64,000 nucleotides of DNA from Zymoseptoria tritici IPO323 (taxonomy: Eukaryota > Ascomycota > Dothideomycetes > Mycosphaerellales > Mycosphaerellaceae). A program made the position numbers and the translations under genes. The DNA is taken from contig NC_018210.1 in NCBI RefSeq assembly GCF_000219625.1, positions 1,054,001 through 1,118,000 of the forward strand. Reading direction: 5' to 3'. The notes below the pieces were generated by a model that made no database searches, was not told where the DNA came from, and saw only the letters and a list, made by a program, of their open reading frames with translations. Shown piece by piece: positions 1 through 11,060 of this stretch. The stretch's first letter is position 1. Each line of letters opens with the position of its first letter.

Positions 1-636
1 TGCTCGATTGTCTCTCGTTGTGTGATAATGTTGTCCTTAGGGGCCCGTTTAGCCCCTAATTTCCCCCCCTAGGATTTTATTAGATTAAAATTCTTCTAAG
101 GTAGAGAAAATTTTTAGGTAACTAGGAACCGGACTAAGGAGTTAGTATAGTGTTAACTAGTGTCTTTTAGGCCTTAATAGTAACTAATAACGCGTTTGTA
201 TATCTATCGTGCTAGTCTACCGCCCTTAGTACCTCCCGTGCTTCTATTAAATGCTCTTATCGTAGTAGGGCTAATGTAAGTCGCAGGTTCCTAAGTGTTT
301 TTAGACGCGGGCTAGCCCTTCTACGCGATCCTGTATATCTATCTGCCGTGTTGTTTCTTACGCTTTAGGATCTTGTCTACTACGTAAACGTCGGGTTCCT
401 CTAATCGGATCTCCTTTAGGCTATTCTAGGCCCGTTTGGTAATTTTGGCAGGTTTTTCCTCCTCTAGTAGGGAGATGTAGAATATAGGATGGATGTTTAT
501 CGTTTCCGGCAGTTCTAGCGTGTACGCGACGTCGTTTACGACTCGCTTAATCCTATATAGGCCGACATACTTGTAATCGAGCTTTTCCGACGGCCGGATA
601 GACTTTAAATATCGAGTAGAGAGGTATATATAGTCG
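1..636 (-). mobile_element. Gypsy element C, 3' part: integrase C-terminus and chromodomain
   Basis: This is the downstream piece of a chromovirus read on the minus strand. Positions 636 to 426 encode the end of the integrase, a GPY/F-type module with YIYLSTRYLK, KLDYKYVGLY and HPIFYISLLE. Below 426 the same frame, crossing TAG stops, continues as a chromodomain (EEPDVYVVDKIL, then IYRIA*KG*PASKNT*EP, where the stops sit at expected Gln/Trp codons). Its upstream half lies at 19888-24575. Joining 19888 to the TSD and then to 636 restores an open frame (KTYKVSDYIYLS), so element B split this codon series. The 3' end and 3' LTR lie outside the window. RIP stops make it non-functional. Confidence 0.88.
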
Positions 637-641
637 CTAAC
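637..641. repeat. Target-site duplication CTAAC, left copy (element B)
   Basis: CTAAC directly precedes the left LTR of element B. It is repeated at 19883-19887 directly after the right LTR. The pair defines B as one insertion into element C. Confidence 0.88.
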
Positions 642-811
642 TGTCACGGGTGAACAATGTATACACGAGAGTTCAGAGTCTGTGTTAGATACAGCAAGTT
701 CGATAAGGAAGCAGCCTAGAACCTCGCGGTAAGCGCAGAAAAGGATGTGGGCTGCTAAGACAAAGTACGGGGTTGCGCTACGTGTTATAGAAAGGGCGCT
801 AGTCCCTTATA
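642..811 (-). repeat. 3' LTR of Gypsy element B (170 bp)
   Basis: It is the same length as 19713-19882 and starts TGTCACGGG where the partner has TGTTATAGG. Nearly all differences between the copies are C/T or G/A exchanges next to A or T, as RIP produces. In this copy the end CCCTCACA has become CCCTTATA. Confidence 0.88.
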
Positions 812-1224
812 ATACCCCCCTCCTCTCGGTGCGCGGAAAAGTCGTCGGCAACCGACATAAAAGCAGCGGACTATTTACCCTCCTCCCTTAGACCTACTAC
901 AATCGTCTAATTAGCTAAAATTTACTCCTATTGTCCGCCCTTTTCTTAGTATTGTCGCATGTCCGGGCGAAAACTGTCGGATCCCGACATAATAAGCCCG
1001 CTGCACTTTACTCTACCTCTTTACTTTTCTAGTATTGTCGAGAAAGTGACAATATACGGAAAACACGCCCTTAGAGCCTAGGGCTACATATAAATACCCT
1101 GCCCCCCCCTCTTTTCCACTGCTATTATTACTAAATCGTTAAGGTAAGTTTTTAACCTAAAGGTTAAGGGTTCGAGTCCTTCGCTTTTATCTAGGACCCC
1201 GGTGCTTTTCTAACGGAGTCGCAG
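812..1224. other. 3' internal region of element B, non-coding
   Basis: No convincing frame is seen. It includes an exact match to the Pol III B-box consensus, GGTTCGAGTCC at 1169-1179, inside a hairpin resembling a tRNA T-arm. The flanks do not fold into a full cloverleaf by eye. Confidence 0.5.
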
Positions 1225-2091
1225 ATGATATCTATTTTCGGCAATAACAACAATCCTCCGAACAACAACCCGGGTCCCGCCCTTACCTTCCCGCCAGCCG
1301 CTAACAACCCGCCGGCGCCCGCTAATAACCTGCCGGCGCCCGCTACTGCTCCTCCTCCCGCGGCTCCCGCTTAGAACTAGCCGCGTGCCGTTATCTATTG
1401 CGAGCTATGCGCTAAGAGCGGAATCGACTGCGTCCTACTAGTAGTATGTAATGTATCCTACCTGTTTTCCGCCGGACCCTGCTAACAAACCTAGGTAGGC
1501 CGTTCGCGCGCGTGTAGGAGCTGTTACTCTAAGCGTAAGAATTGCGCCAAACTGTAAGTTATAACCGGGCTCCGCTCGAAAGTCGCCGCTAACCGCCTAG
1601 TCCTTAATTCGCCTATATCGCCTACGCCCTCTAGACCCGCGTAGGAACTTAGTAGGCAGCGTAAGTATTGCCGGCCTCCGCTTGAAAACCGTCGGCTAAT
1701 TAGACTGTAGTAATAAGGCTTATAATAGTTTAGGTACTGCTCTTAAGGCTTAGAAGGCCCTAAAGCTACTGTAGGTAGTAGGTTTGCTCTCTGCGTAAGT
1801 TCTTTTATTGTCTCCGATTAAAAAGCTCCGCTAACTGCTCGAAATAGTCCGGTAGCCTCGGAGATTACTCGTTCTGTAGAGGAGGTTGTCGCGTAGTAAG
1901 GACAAACATAAGTACTTCGCCGGTCTCTGTTCGCTATAACCCGCTAACCGCTCCTTAGTCCTAGTAGCATTCCTGCTACTCTCGTGTTAGGTAGGCGTCG
2001 CTCCTCGTAGATAGCTGCCTCCGCTCGTTCTCGGTCGGGTCCCGGTGTGGAATATAGTAGTGCGATTGCTACTCTAAAAAGCAATTTATGA
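1225..2091 (+). pseudogene. Antisense accessory ORF of element B, Cys-rich, RIP-stopped
   Basis: A 289-codon frame runs from ATG 1225 to TGA 2089-2091 on the strand opposite to gag-pol. It is broken only by TAG and TAA codons of the type RIP makes from CAG and CAA. It starts with a low-complexity Asn/Pro/Ala stretch (residues 1-50). A cysteine-rich part follows with C59-x2-C62-x6-C69, further Cys at 75 and 86, and C97-x2-C100-x6-C107 followed by basic residues. Each triad has the spacing of half a Zn(II)2Cys6 cluster, but the spacer between them is much longer than in that family. The frame ends 11 bp from the end of B's pol, tail to tail. I do not recognise the family; DNA or RNA binding is only a guess. 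Confidence 0.6.
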
Positions 2092-2102
2092 AATAAAAAT
2101 TC

Positions 2103-3826
2103 TTACGCAACCTCTTGTTCTCCTCGTGCGTCTAGTTACTTCTTATCGGTAACCGCTCTCTTTGTCCTCTTCTTAATGTACTTCTCTTTTAGCCTATTAT
2201 TAACTTTAGCATTTCTAAATTTTTGCTCGAAGTTATCTATAGCGACGGTGTCCGCTAGGTTGTCTAAGGGCTCCTACGTTAGATCGTAGTAGCCGGTTTA
2301 TTTAACTAGGACCTCCCTTCCCCCTCCTCTGTTCTTTAGTGCTGTCCTTGCATATAGTAGTTCTTCTATATCCCATTCCTCGTGCGACTTAATTAATACT
2401 AGATCCGGCTGGTAATCGTCGGAGACCTGGCCTAGGAGAGGGTCGTCGCTTACTAGTCTTAGCAGATCTAAATAGAAGACCGGATAAATGTTGCTAGGGA
2501 TCCTAGCTAAACGGATAGAAACCGGCGACAAGACCTTGTTAACTATGTACTTCGCATTCTTATAATCTAGGCTTTCCTTAGGGCGATTAGTGCGGTAATT
2601 CCTTAAATCTAGCCACATCTTGTCGCCCTTCCGGTACATTAGCGCCGCGGTGCGCTTCCTGTTAGCGGCCTCCTCCTACTTTTAGGTAGCGTCCGCCATA
2701 CTTGCCTAGCACAGGTCTATAATTCCCTTTATTTTCTCTACGAACTTCGAGGCTCTCTAGGCTGCGGCTAGCGTAGAGGGCTCCTCGTTATCCGGCTCTA
2801 AGGGCACGGGAGACAGGGCTTCGTATCCGTAAACTGCGAAGAAGGGGCTTATTCCTAACCCCGAATAGTAACAGGCGTTCAGCGCTAATTAGGCCGTAGA
2901 GAGCCAGCGTTTCTAGTCGGACTGCTCGTAATTAATATAGTTCCTTAGATAGGCTTGGACGTCCTAGTTTAGTCTCTCTAGGCCTCCGTCGGTTTAAGGG
3001 TAGTAAGCTAAGCTTAGTCGCTACTATACTCCGACTAACTGGTAGAGTGTTTTCTAGAATGTGCTCGTCTAGTTCGTCCCCCTGTCGCTCGTAATCGCGC
3101 TCGGCAGCCTATAATATCTTACCTAGTAGTCTAGGAATCTCTCGGCGCACTCCTCCGCTTTTATGCTAGACATCGCCTCTAAAACGACGGACTTGCTTAA
3201 ACAGTCTTTAATAACCTATAGGTAACGGTTCCCCTTAGACTTAGGAAGGTCGGTTATAAAATCTATAGCGATCTCCTAGAAGAAGCGATCGGGAACTAGC
3301 AGAGGGCGCAGGAGTCCGTGTTTGTGCTCTCTCTATACCTTGTTCCTTCCGTAGTAATTGTAGTTTCTTAAAAATCTCCTAATATAACGTAACTGTAGGG
3401 GCTAGTAGAAGTTTCTCCCTAGAATAAAGGCCGTAGAGTCCCGCCCGGGGTAGCCGTAGACTGGGGAGTTATGCACAGACTAAATAATCTTAGTGCGGAG
3501 TTTATCGTTTTATAGAATCTTAGTGTCCGCCGACTTGTATTCGGCCTCTAACGCAACCGCTGCTCTAGGAACCTACAACCTGCCACGATGCCTTAAGCGG
3601 CCCTTCTCGTCGATGCTGCAATCCCTAATCTGGATTTTGACCTTTAGATCCGGTGGAATAGCCCGGGATCCGTCCTTAACGGCGCGGATTACCGTCTGAT
3701 ACTAGGTGTCCTTTTTTAAAGTCGGACTCTATAGTTTATTTAACTCGCTATCCTAAAAGGGTCCCGCTGTAGCCGCGTCCTTACTGTCGGAATTCGGCTC
3801 TAAAGCTACTAGCTATATTAGTATAG
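2103..3826 (-). pseudogene. Element B integrase and chromodomain (pol 3' part)
   Basis: On the minus strand this is the second half of B's pol. The clearest part is 2639-2298, the integrase C-terminal module (GDKMWLDLRNY, KESLDYKNAKY, YPVFYLDLLR) followed by a chromodomain start (HEEWDIEELLYA, REVLVK). The chromodomain continues in frame with TAG/TAA at Trp/Gln positions (K*TGYYDLT*EPLDNL) and the frame ends with TAA at 2103-2105. Upstream the integrase core is too full of RIP stops to read continuously. The piece ends at 3826, where element A is inserted; pol continues at 16249. Confidence 0.75.
3822..3826. repeat. Target-site duplication TATAG, left copy (element A)
   Basis: TATAG precedes the left LTR of element A and is repeated at 16244-16248 right after its right LTR. 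Confidence 0.9.
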
Positions 3827-4155
3827 TGTGAGGACACCCTCACGATGACGCCCCCTACCTGTCCCAACCTGGACTATCCTGGCACTATAGATTACCGGTG
3901 CTATCTTATCTGGCCTAGACTGGGACATCCTGTAGAGGGACGAACCTTACGGGCGCACGATGGCCCCCGAGCGGACGTCGGACTGCGACCGGTGCCTGGT
4001 CTAGGCGGAGGGACGCATTTGGCAATACGAAGGGCGGGTACATAGCCTCGGGGGACGCTCTTGTCTATTCCCTTCCTTATCGAATCGACTCGTTACATTC
4101 TACAACTATTTGTTTTCGGTGTAAGCCTACACTCCCTCTCGAGGTGCTTCTAACA
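3827..4155 (+). repeat. 5' LTR of Gypsy element A (329 bp)
   Basis: It runs from TGTGAGGACACCC to CTTCTAACA and is the same length as the copy at 15915-16243. By eye the two differ at about 13 sites, nearly all CpA/TpG versus TpA. ATCGAATCGA at 4079-4088 is complementary to the sequence just downstream of the LTR. Confidence 0.93.
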
Positions 4156-4156
4156 T

Positions 4157-4166
4157 TCGATTCGAT
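4157..4166 (+). other. Self-priming site of element A
   Basis: TCGATTCGAT lies one base after the 5' LTR and is the exact reverse complement of ATCGAATCGA at 4079-4088 inside the LTR. No TGG-type tRNA primer site is present. Complementarity to the start of the element's own RNA is the known self-priming arrangement of Tf1/sushi chromoviruses. Elements B and C have the same layout. Confidence 0.7.
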
Positions 4167-4179
4167 TAAAAACAACCGT

Positions 4180-5400
4180 ATAACTATACCGAAAACTACC
4201 GACATAGCTCTAAAGGTTACCCGTCGTTAGGACGATTCCCTTCCTAACGCCTCCGCCCGACAGTAGGCGAGCGCTTCCTCTACGGAGCTATCGGCTACGC
4301 CTGCTAGTTAACTGTAGGACGTTGACCTTCTTAACCAGCCTGGCTCGGGAGAGACCGCGGAAGAAAGGGCTACCCGGGAGTACGACAACGAAGTCGCCCG
4401 CGCTACCTTCGAGTTCTTGACCCTTTAGCAGAAGATTAAGGAACTCCGTGCCGAACTGGACTATCCTACGCCAGAAGGGAATCTAAGGACGGCTACCCTC
4501 CGCTACCTTTTCTCCGAACCTGACTAGCATACTAAAACGAGGGATAACCTCCCTAAGTTAAAGGAGCTACTAGTCTTCAAGGGCAAGTCGCGTGCGAGCT
4601 ACGACGACTAGGTCCGAGCCCTCGAAAGAGCCTTTAGACGATACGAAGGATTCGCCGAACGCAAAGACCGCAAGGTCGACTTTGCTGCCGACTATATAGG
4701 AAAGCTCTAGCAAGACTACTAGGAACGCCACGTCGACGGCCTTAACGACTAGTCTAAGCTAACCTAGTCTATAATAAAGGAGGTTATGCTTAACTCGATA
4801 GGCACAGAGACCGAACAGCGCGAGAAGGCCTACGAGAAGCTAAAAAAGGTTACCCTAGGTAACCGCACGCCGGAAGAACTCCTCGAGGAGCTAAAGACAC
4901 TCTAGAAGGAGCTCGATAAAAGGGACGATAGTAAGAAGATCCTTAGGTTCTATAGCGCCCTTCTATGGACCCTTCGCAACCGCCTCTCGAACTACCCTAC
5001 CGCCCTACTAAACCTGGTAGACGCCGAGGAGAGGGCCAAAAAGGCCTACCGTGCTAACGAGGGCTCTAAATAGGAGGCTCGTAAGAGGCAGGCTGCTAAA
5101 AGGTCCGCTAAGCAGGCGAAGAAGCGCCCTAGCGACGGCTCTGCTGCTCCGGACGGCAAGAAGGCAAGGACTAGCGATAGCGAACAGAACCCGAAGGCCC
5201 CCTCTAAGGCTATATGCTACGGATGCTAACAGGTCGGGCATATCCGCCGCGACTGCACTAACTAGCACCTGTGGAAGGATTCGGGGAAAGAGACGCCCCC
5301 TAAGTAGACGCTGTTGCTTAGGTAGGCCAAGTCCTCTACAATAAGGATTAGCGGCGCTCGGCTAAGCTAGGAAAGCGCCGCGCCTAGTAAGGGCGCCTGA
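4180..5400 (+). pseudogene. Element A gag, RIP-degraded
   Basis: The frame starts at an ATA (4180-4182) where ATG is expected and is interrupted by more than a dozen TAG/TAA codons, mostly at plausible Gln positions. It is rich in charged helices, then basic (about 5041-5200). A CCHC zinc knuckle follows at 5215-5256: CYGC*QVGHIRRDC, where the stop is TAA for CAA. The frame ends with TGA at 5398-5400. Pol continues in the -1 frame, so a frameshift or separate initiation was used originally. Gag forms the particle shell around element RNA. Confidence 0.82.
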
Positions 5401-5444
5401 TTAGCGTCGAGTTAACGCTAAACGGCCTAGGGGAGTCCAGAAAG

Positions 5445-5459
5445 GTCCGGGGCCTAATT
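5445..5459. repeat. 15-bp target-site duplication of the LINE, left copy
   Basis: GTCCGGGGCCTAATT occurs here and at 11061-11075, flanking the LINE exactly. Removing one copy plus the LINE restores the protease frame of element A. Confidence 0.93.
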
Positions 5460-5670
5460 GTTTGTTTGTTTGTTTGTTTGTTCCATTTACGTCCTGTAGG
5501 AGTCTATGACTATGTAGGACGGCTGTCTCGCGACAGCAGTCTATCTATGTACAATCGTTGTTCTCTCGTATCTCTTGACCTTAGGGAAAGACCCGTGCCT
5601 AGGATAGTAGCCAGCTAGTATCGAAGGACTTTAAAGAAAGACAAATAAGGAAAGGTAAAAGGAGTGTAGG

Positions 5671-8600
5671 CTAGACGGTCTCGTCTTCGCCTCTTGCTAG
5701 GTGCCAGGACCTAGAAGCAATCTTTGTATCCGAGAGAAAGGTAGTAAGGTGTTTCCGGAGTTCCTTATCTTCTACTATTTCTAGTAGAGATTGTGCTTGT
5801 CGTAGCGGTAGTGGCCTAAATACATCGTAGATAGGGCAGCTACATACGAGGTGTTCTGCTGTTTCTCGTCGTCCGCAAGGGCAGTCTGGCGTCGTTACGT
5901 GTCCAAAGCGATAGAGATAGGACTTTAGGTATCCGTGTCCTAATAGGATAGTATAGAAGGCACTAGTTAAAGCGCGTCTACCTCCTATTCTATGTTTTCC
6001 TGGCGAGCTCCATAGAAATCGACTAAGGTAGCTATTTGTATTCCTAGGTACCTTGTTAATCTCCCGTTGTCTTGCTATTTCGTATCGGGTTTTCCAGACG
6101 CTAAAGAGATCGTCTTTTGCGTAGTTAGCCCTCTCGTGTTCTACGAAATGCTTGTATTGTCGGAGTCGATAACAGAGTAGTTGTATCTGTGTTCTCTGTC
6201 GTTTTTGCGGAAGTATCTCTCTCGAGTCCTCGTGTCGGACTTCTCGCGTATCTAAAGGCGCGCTTTGGATAGCGAGTCTTACGGGGTGGTTTTCGGGTAG
6301 CTTTGCTGCGCGTAGAGAGTATAAAATTGACTGTCTCTCTAGGCGTAGATCCGGGGGGAAGAGATTTGACTCTACCTCGGACGGGACGTTTAGGGCGGTA
6401 CGGAAAACGCCTAGGATCTTTCTACAAGCTTTACTTTGTAGAGATACTAGAGGTTTTATGCTCTTTTTCGACCGCCACCAAACCGGGGCCCCGTAGTCTG
6501 CTATTGTAGTAACGCAGGCTAGGTAGATCTTTCTTAACGATATAGAAGATAGACCGCGTTCGGTGTTTGCTAGTCTTTCTAATCGATAGAATGCTGCTTG
6601 TGCTTGTGCCGATCTTATTGCAATGTGCTCCTTAAAGGTAAGACCGGCGTCTAGCCAAATCCCAAGCCACCTTATCGCTTTCTTTGCCGGGCGAACAATG
6701 TCGCCGTTTGGAAGAATTACCGGGCAATCGGACCCTTTCCCTTTCGAGAAGTGTACTAGGTCTGTCTTTGCTAGGTCGAAAGCAATCGAGTTCTTCTTTC
6801 CTAGGTCTATTAGCCTTCTTGCCTCACGTTCTAGTACCTTAGAGTTCTTCTTAAGGGACGTAGACGAGGTAGATAGTCTAATGTCGTCGACGTAGGAACT
6901 AGGAGTAACTCCTTGTAGCGAGAAGAATATGTCGCGCGTATAGATAAGAAAGAGGATAGGAGACATCGGGCTGCCTTGCGGAACGCCGATCTCTACGTCC
7001 TGGAATTCCTGTATCTGTCCGTCGAATGCTATTCGTAAGCGTCTATTGCTCATAAACGACTAAACCCAACGTATAAGGCTGTGCGGAAGCCTTAACTAGA
7101 TCATTATTCTTAACAGTCGGTTCTTTGCAACGTAGTCGTATGCTCCTCTTACGTCGAGGAAGATAACCGAAGTCTTCTTTTTCTTTCTTCGATTCTCCTC
7201 GATTTCGTTCGTTAAGAGAAGTACCGTATCGATAGCCGATTTCTTCTTTCGCCCTCCTAACTGCGAGTCGTGTAGAAGGGGCTTCGTCTCTGCGATAATC
7301 CCTAGGCGTTTTGCGAGTATTCTCTCGCTAATCTTGCCGAGGCAGTTTAGGAGAGAGATAACTCGGTAGGCCTTAGGGACCGAATAGTCTGGTTTTCCCG
7401 GCTTTGCTAGAACTGCGCCTGTCGCAACTTTCCAGCATCGGGGGTGGTGTCCTTCGTCGAGTAGCCTTCTGTATATACGTAGAAAGGTAATAGGAATAGC
7501 GCCGTACGCTTTACTAATAATAGCTTGCGTAATGCCGTCTGGGCCCGGCGTTTTTCCTTTTACTATCTTCGTGCTACAGGCGGCAGCGAGTTCCTCTTCG
7601 GTTAGCGTAGTCCAGCCCCAATCCCCGGCTGTATACGCTTCCCAACGGCTAGGTAGAGGTTCCTCGGCAGGAGGGCGCGGAAATAAGGCTTCGGAGAAGG
7701 CCTTACATTTCCCCTCGAAAGAATCTTCGTTGTTTATCGTAGGTATCTGTCTTCGGCTGCTATTCCTAGTATAGGACATAGCTTTAAAGATAGATTTCGA
7801 GTCTTCTTTTTCGAGGAAGGCGTTCCAGTGGTTCTTCTTAGCTGTTTTAATAGCTTGGAAGTACTTGTTTCTCGCTTTCGTATACGCCTCTTTCTCGTCT
7901 AGCGTCGGCGTACGTCCGCAGGTAAAGGTCTGTCTATATGTTCTAGACATTGTGCGGCGTAGCGTGCGTAGCTCTCTATTCCACCAAGGTTTTGCGCAGG
8001 CGTGTACTACTTTCTCTGGGATTGCTCCCTGCATCGATTCGGTAATACACAAGGTAAAGGAGTCTGCGATGTCGTCGAGGGAGTTCGTATAGTCAATAGA
8101 CGTCGCCTTGCTTATTAGGAGATCTGTAAACAGTTCCCAATCCGCGGAAGCTATATCTAGAACTACTTTCTTCTATTGGGCTCGATCTTGCGCGCCAATA
8201 AGGTCTATAGATATAGCCTTATGGTCTGAGCCTGTCGGAATCGTTCTCCAGTCGATTTCTTTCGTAGATAAGGATCCTCTTGTGAACGTAAGGTCTAGGA
8301 CCGACTCTGCGTCTAGGTGCGGCCTATAGAAGGTCCCGACACCTATCGTATTACGTAGAGTAAAGCCCTGGTCTTCTATCCACTCTATAAATTCGCGGGC
8401 GCTAGTAGTATCCTTTCCCCTCGGATCCCAGGACGGGTGTCTAAGGTTAAAGTCTCCTACTAGTAGAGTGTTTGGAAGGAACGTGTTGCGTAGAGAGTAG
8501 AGGCTTCTCTCTGTTGTTCGTCGGTTTTGCAGGTTCTCGGTATCCCGAAGGTCCTTCTCGTTATAGAGATTAACTATCTGGATCTTGTTGCCCTTCTTGT

Positions 8601-8916
8601 CTGAAATAACAAAGGAAAGTATGTCGCTGTCGTCTAATAAAATAGGAGAGATATTAACGTTGAGTCTTGTGCTAATATATAGCATTGTTCTTGGCCGGAT
8701 CGTCGAATCCGTAGTCGTTAGGAATAGCTGGTTGTACTCCCGGTGTGCGATAGATCTTGTCTCTTTGTAGCCTGTTATCGGGTCTTCTATAGTCCACGGT
8801 TCCTGGACTAGTAGAAGGTCGGCTTTCTGCTTAACCGCGACGTCTAAGGTAGACTCTATAGCCTCGATAGATCGGTTAAGATTGACGTAGAAAATCCGTA
8901 GAGAGTGTTCTAACAT
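5671..8916 (-). pseudogene. LINE ORF2: endonuclease and reverse transcriptase, few stops
   Basis: It starts at ATG 8916, overlapping the ORF1 stop. An apurinic-type endonuclease comes first (YVNLNRSIEAIE, LLLVQEPW, VGDFNLRHPSWD, GSDHKAISID). The RT follows (GKTPGPDGI, VISLLNCLGKISERI, FLDVRGAYD, GVPQGSPMSPILF) with YVDD intact at 6883-6894. The C-terminal part has a CCHC-like cluster (CPCGRRETAEHLVC). I see no clear RNase H motif. The frame is broken near 8172 and in the gap 7054-7095, by TAG codons at Gln/Trp-type positions, so only a handful of changes separate it from an open frame. It would make cDNA by target-primed reverse transcription. Confidence 0.87.
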
Positions 8917-10085
8917 GTAGAGCGTTCTAGGGGCCTCCCTTTCTGTTGTATACGATCCTTCGCCTTCTCGACTCTTAGGCTGTCCGCGCCTACGTATAGA
9001 CGGTTTTGAATAGCCCTTTTTGCCTCCTCCTCGGTAGCAAAACCTACTAGAACTGTCGCCCCAGTAAGAGTCCTTCTTCTCTCTTCGTTTGTTAGCCAAA
9101 TCGGGGTGCCTGCGAGTTTAAGACCTCTATTAAAGGTCTCAATTTCTCGTTAAATGTCCTGTAGGCCCGTCGGCGTGTTAAAGTTCGCGGTCGAGACGCC
9201 GTAGACTACGACCTTGTGCCAGAGAGAGTCCTCTATTACCCGTGCCTCGCCTACGATATCGGTAACCTTAGTAAGGCTATCGATCGTTCGTTAGCGGGCT
9301 TTCTCTGTTGCAAAGTTTAGGACAATGTTACCCCGAAATGATTTCTTTATCGCAAGGACAGCTAGCTCTTGGTCTTCGCCTTTAAGAGCGTCGTTAATTT
9401 TGTCTCGGGTTGCGATCTAGTCGAGTTCCTTCTCTTTATCCTTTGGTACAAGGATAAGAGGCATCGGTTCTGCTTGTTCTTTCGGCTTGCTAGCCCTCCG
9501 GGAGACGGTCGTCCACTGTTGTTGTTGTTGTTGTTGTTGTTGTTGTGTTGTCTTTGTTGTCGAGGAGGTAGAGGTAGAGGTAGCGGATCCGCTGTCTCCC
9601 TTAACAACGTCTGCGAAAGTAGGCTTCTTCGCCTGTGCTGCTAGTTTCTTTGTTGTCATTTCTAGGTTCGAGACTTGCTTTGCGAGGATTTGGGACGTTG
9701 TCCTAAAGTCTGTACGCTCGGTAAAGTGCCGAAAGACTTCGAGAAGGTCGAGAACCCGGGTTTGTTCTCCTAGAAACCCGACTAGATCCCCCGCCGCTTC
9801 GACTAGTAGCTGTCGGGCTTGTAGGATCTTCTCGTTCGCGGGCGTGTAAGAGAGTGTTTGTTTCTTTCCGAGAGAAGGGCTGCGAGTCGGGGAGATACTA
9901 AATTCGAAGGGGTTTTGCCTTTTCCTAGGTATAAAAGGAATGCCGGTTCTTTTCAGTAGTTCCTCCGGCAACGGCAGGGTTTTAAGAGACTCAAACGTAA
10001 CTTCCTCGTCCCCTCTAGCCGTAGCTTTTAGAGTCTAAAGGGCTGAGCTTGCGTCTGTCATTTCCATTTCCGTCTCGGTAGACAT
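8910..10085 (-). pseudogene. LINE ORF1: gag-like RNA-binding protein, few stops
   Basis: It starts at ATG 10085 (MSTETEMEMTDASS) and ends at TAG 8910-8912. A Gln tract of about ten residues is encoded by a GTT repeat at 9520-9546 (minus-strand CAA). The C-terminal half has the look of a fungal LINE ORF1 (GNIVLNFATEKAR, LWHKVVVYGVST, RTLTGATVLVGFATEEEA). It is interrupted by about four RIP-type stops, among them the early A-L-stop near residue 16. Such proteins bind element RNA as chaperones. Confidence 0.78.
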
Positions 10086-11060
10086 TGTCTTGTTGTTATT
10101 GTTTGTTGTTTAAAAAGAGGCTTAGCAGTCTTACGCCGAGAGGGCTACTTGTTCGTCTCTATTTCCAATCGCGTTCGGGTCCTAGCCTACTTGCGACACT
10201 AGGGCACTCTTCTTCCTACTATACAAAGTAGGAGAAGGTATACTTCAAAGAGGAGAGAAGAGATATATAAATATACCTCTGCTTCTAGGAAGTACTCTGG
10301 CCTGCAGCAACGTGCGTCTTTGTAGCAGGCTTTAGAGGCGTTCTGCGGGTAGCTATAGCAGGTTCGGGACAACCTTTGTCTCTAGGGAAAGGTAGGCCTA
10401 TACTCTATACAGAGTATCTAGCTATACAGCTAGTACTACTACTCTAATCCCTAGAGGTGCAAATTCGTCCTTACTAAACCACACTGCTCCTTTAGCTTCC
10501 TCTCTCGGCGGCGTAGGACAACAGGTAACTCTAGTGTAGAGAGAACTAAGTGTATATGTATGTTTGTATATCCTAGGGACACTGCTCTTGTTTGGCCTTT
10601 AGCTCTTTCAGAATTCGACCAAATCAGGCGTTTGATAGCTAGAATAAAAGCTCTCGTCGAGGGCTTTCAAACGGGCTATACGGCGTCCGAATCGGCGGCG
10701 TATTAGTTGTGTTGTAGTGTGTTAAAGTGTTATAGTGTTGTGTTGTAGTACAGGTTGTAAACCTTCCTTGTGCAATGCCCTAAACAGGGAATATTTCGAG
10801 TGTAGGGGAGGTAAGGTCGGAATAAGGTTTCGGAGGTAGGGGCCAAATCCCGGAGTTCAGGGTCAAAATTTGCACCCCAAAGGGGGCAACAAGGTGAATC
10901 TTTAAACTCCAGTAGCGGCGTGGGTTTTGAGGGCAGCGAGGTGAATGCGGGTTCGTTAGAACGGCCTTGATAAGGGCTTTCGAATGGTGCGTGTTTGGTG
11001 ATGATCGGGTCACTATTGGGTGTGCAATGGAAGTGCGGATGTCGATGCTCGTTGTAGCTT
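10086..11060 (-). other. LINE 5' untranslated region
   Basis: About 970 bp upstream of ORF1, ending exactly at the right TSD. Short frames occur (for example 11152-10730) but that one crosses the TSD into element A and has no protein-like composition. It probably holds the internal promoter; I cannot point to a motif. Confidence 0.6.

Larger units (their letters stand above)
5460..11060 (-). mobile_element. Tad-like LINE, apparently full length
   Basis: A non-LTR retrotransposon of about 5.6 kb on the minus strand. Its 3' end is a short (CAAA)n-type tail, seen as GTTTGTTTG repeats at 5460-5482 on the plus strand, next to the TSD. ORF1 lies at 10085-8910 and ORF2 at 8916-5671, overlapping at the ORF1 stop / ORF2 start. 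About 970 bp upstream of ORF1 form the 5' untranslated part, and the 5' end abuts the TSD, so it is probably not truncated. It has far fewer RIP stops than the elements around it, which fits its being the last to insert. Confidence 0.9.

Noticed and set aside
5460..5482. GTTT microsatellite
   Set aside because: It is the (CAAA)n tail of the minus-strand LINE, next to the TSD, not an independent satellite.
9487..9849. Plus frame with a poly-Cys run
   Set aside because: Shadow of the Gln tract of LINE ORF1 read on the other strand.
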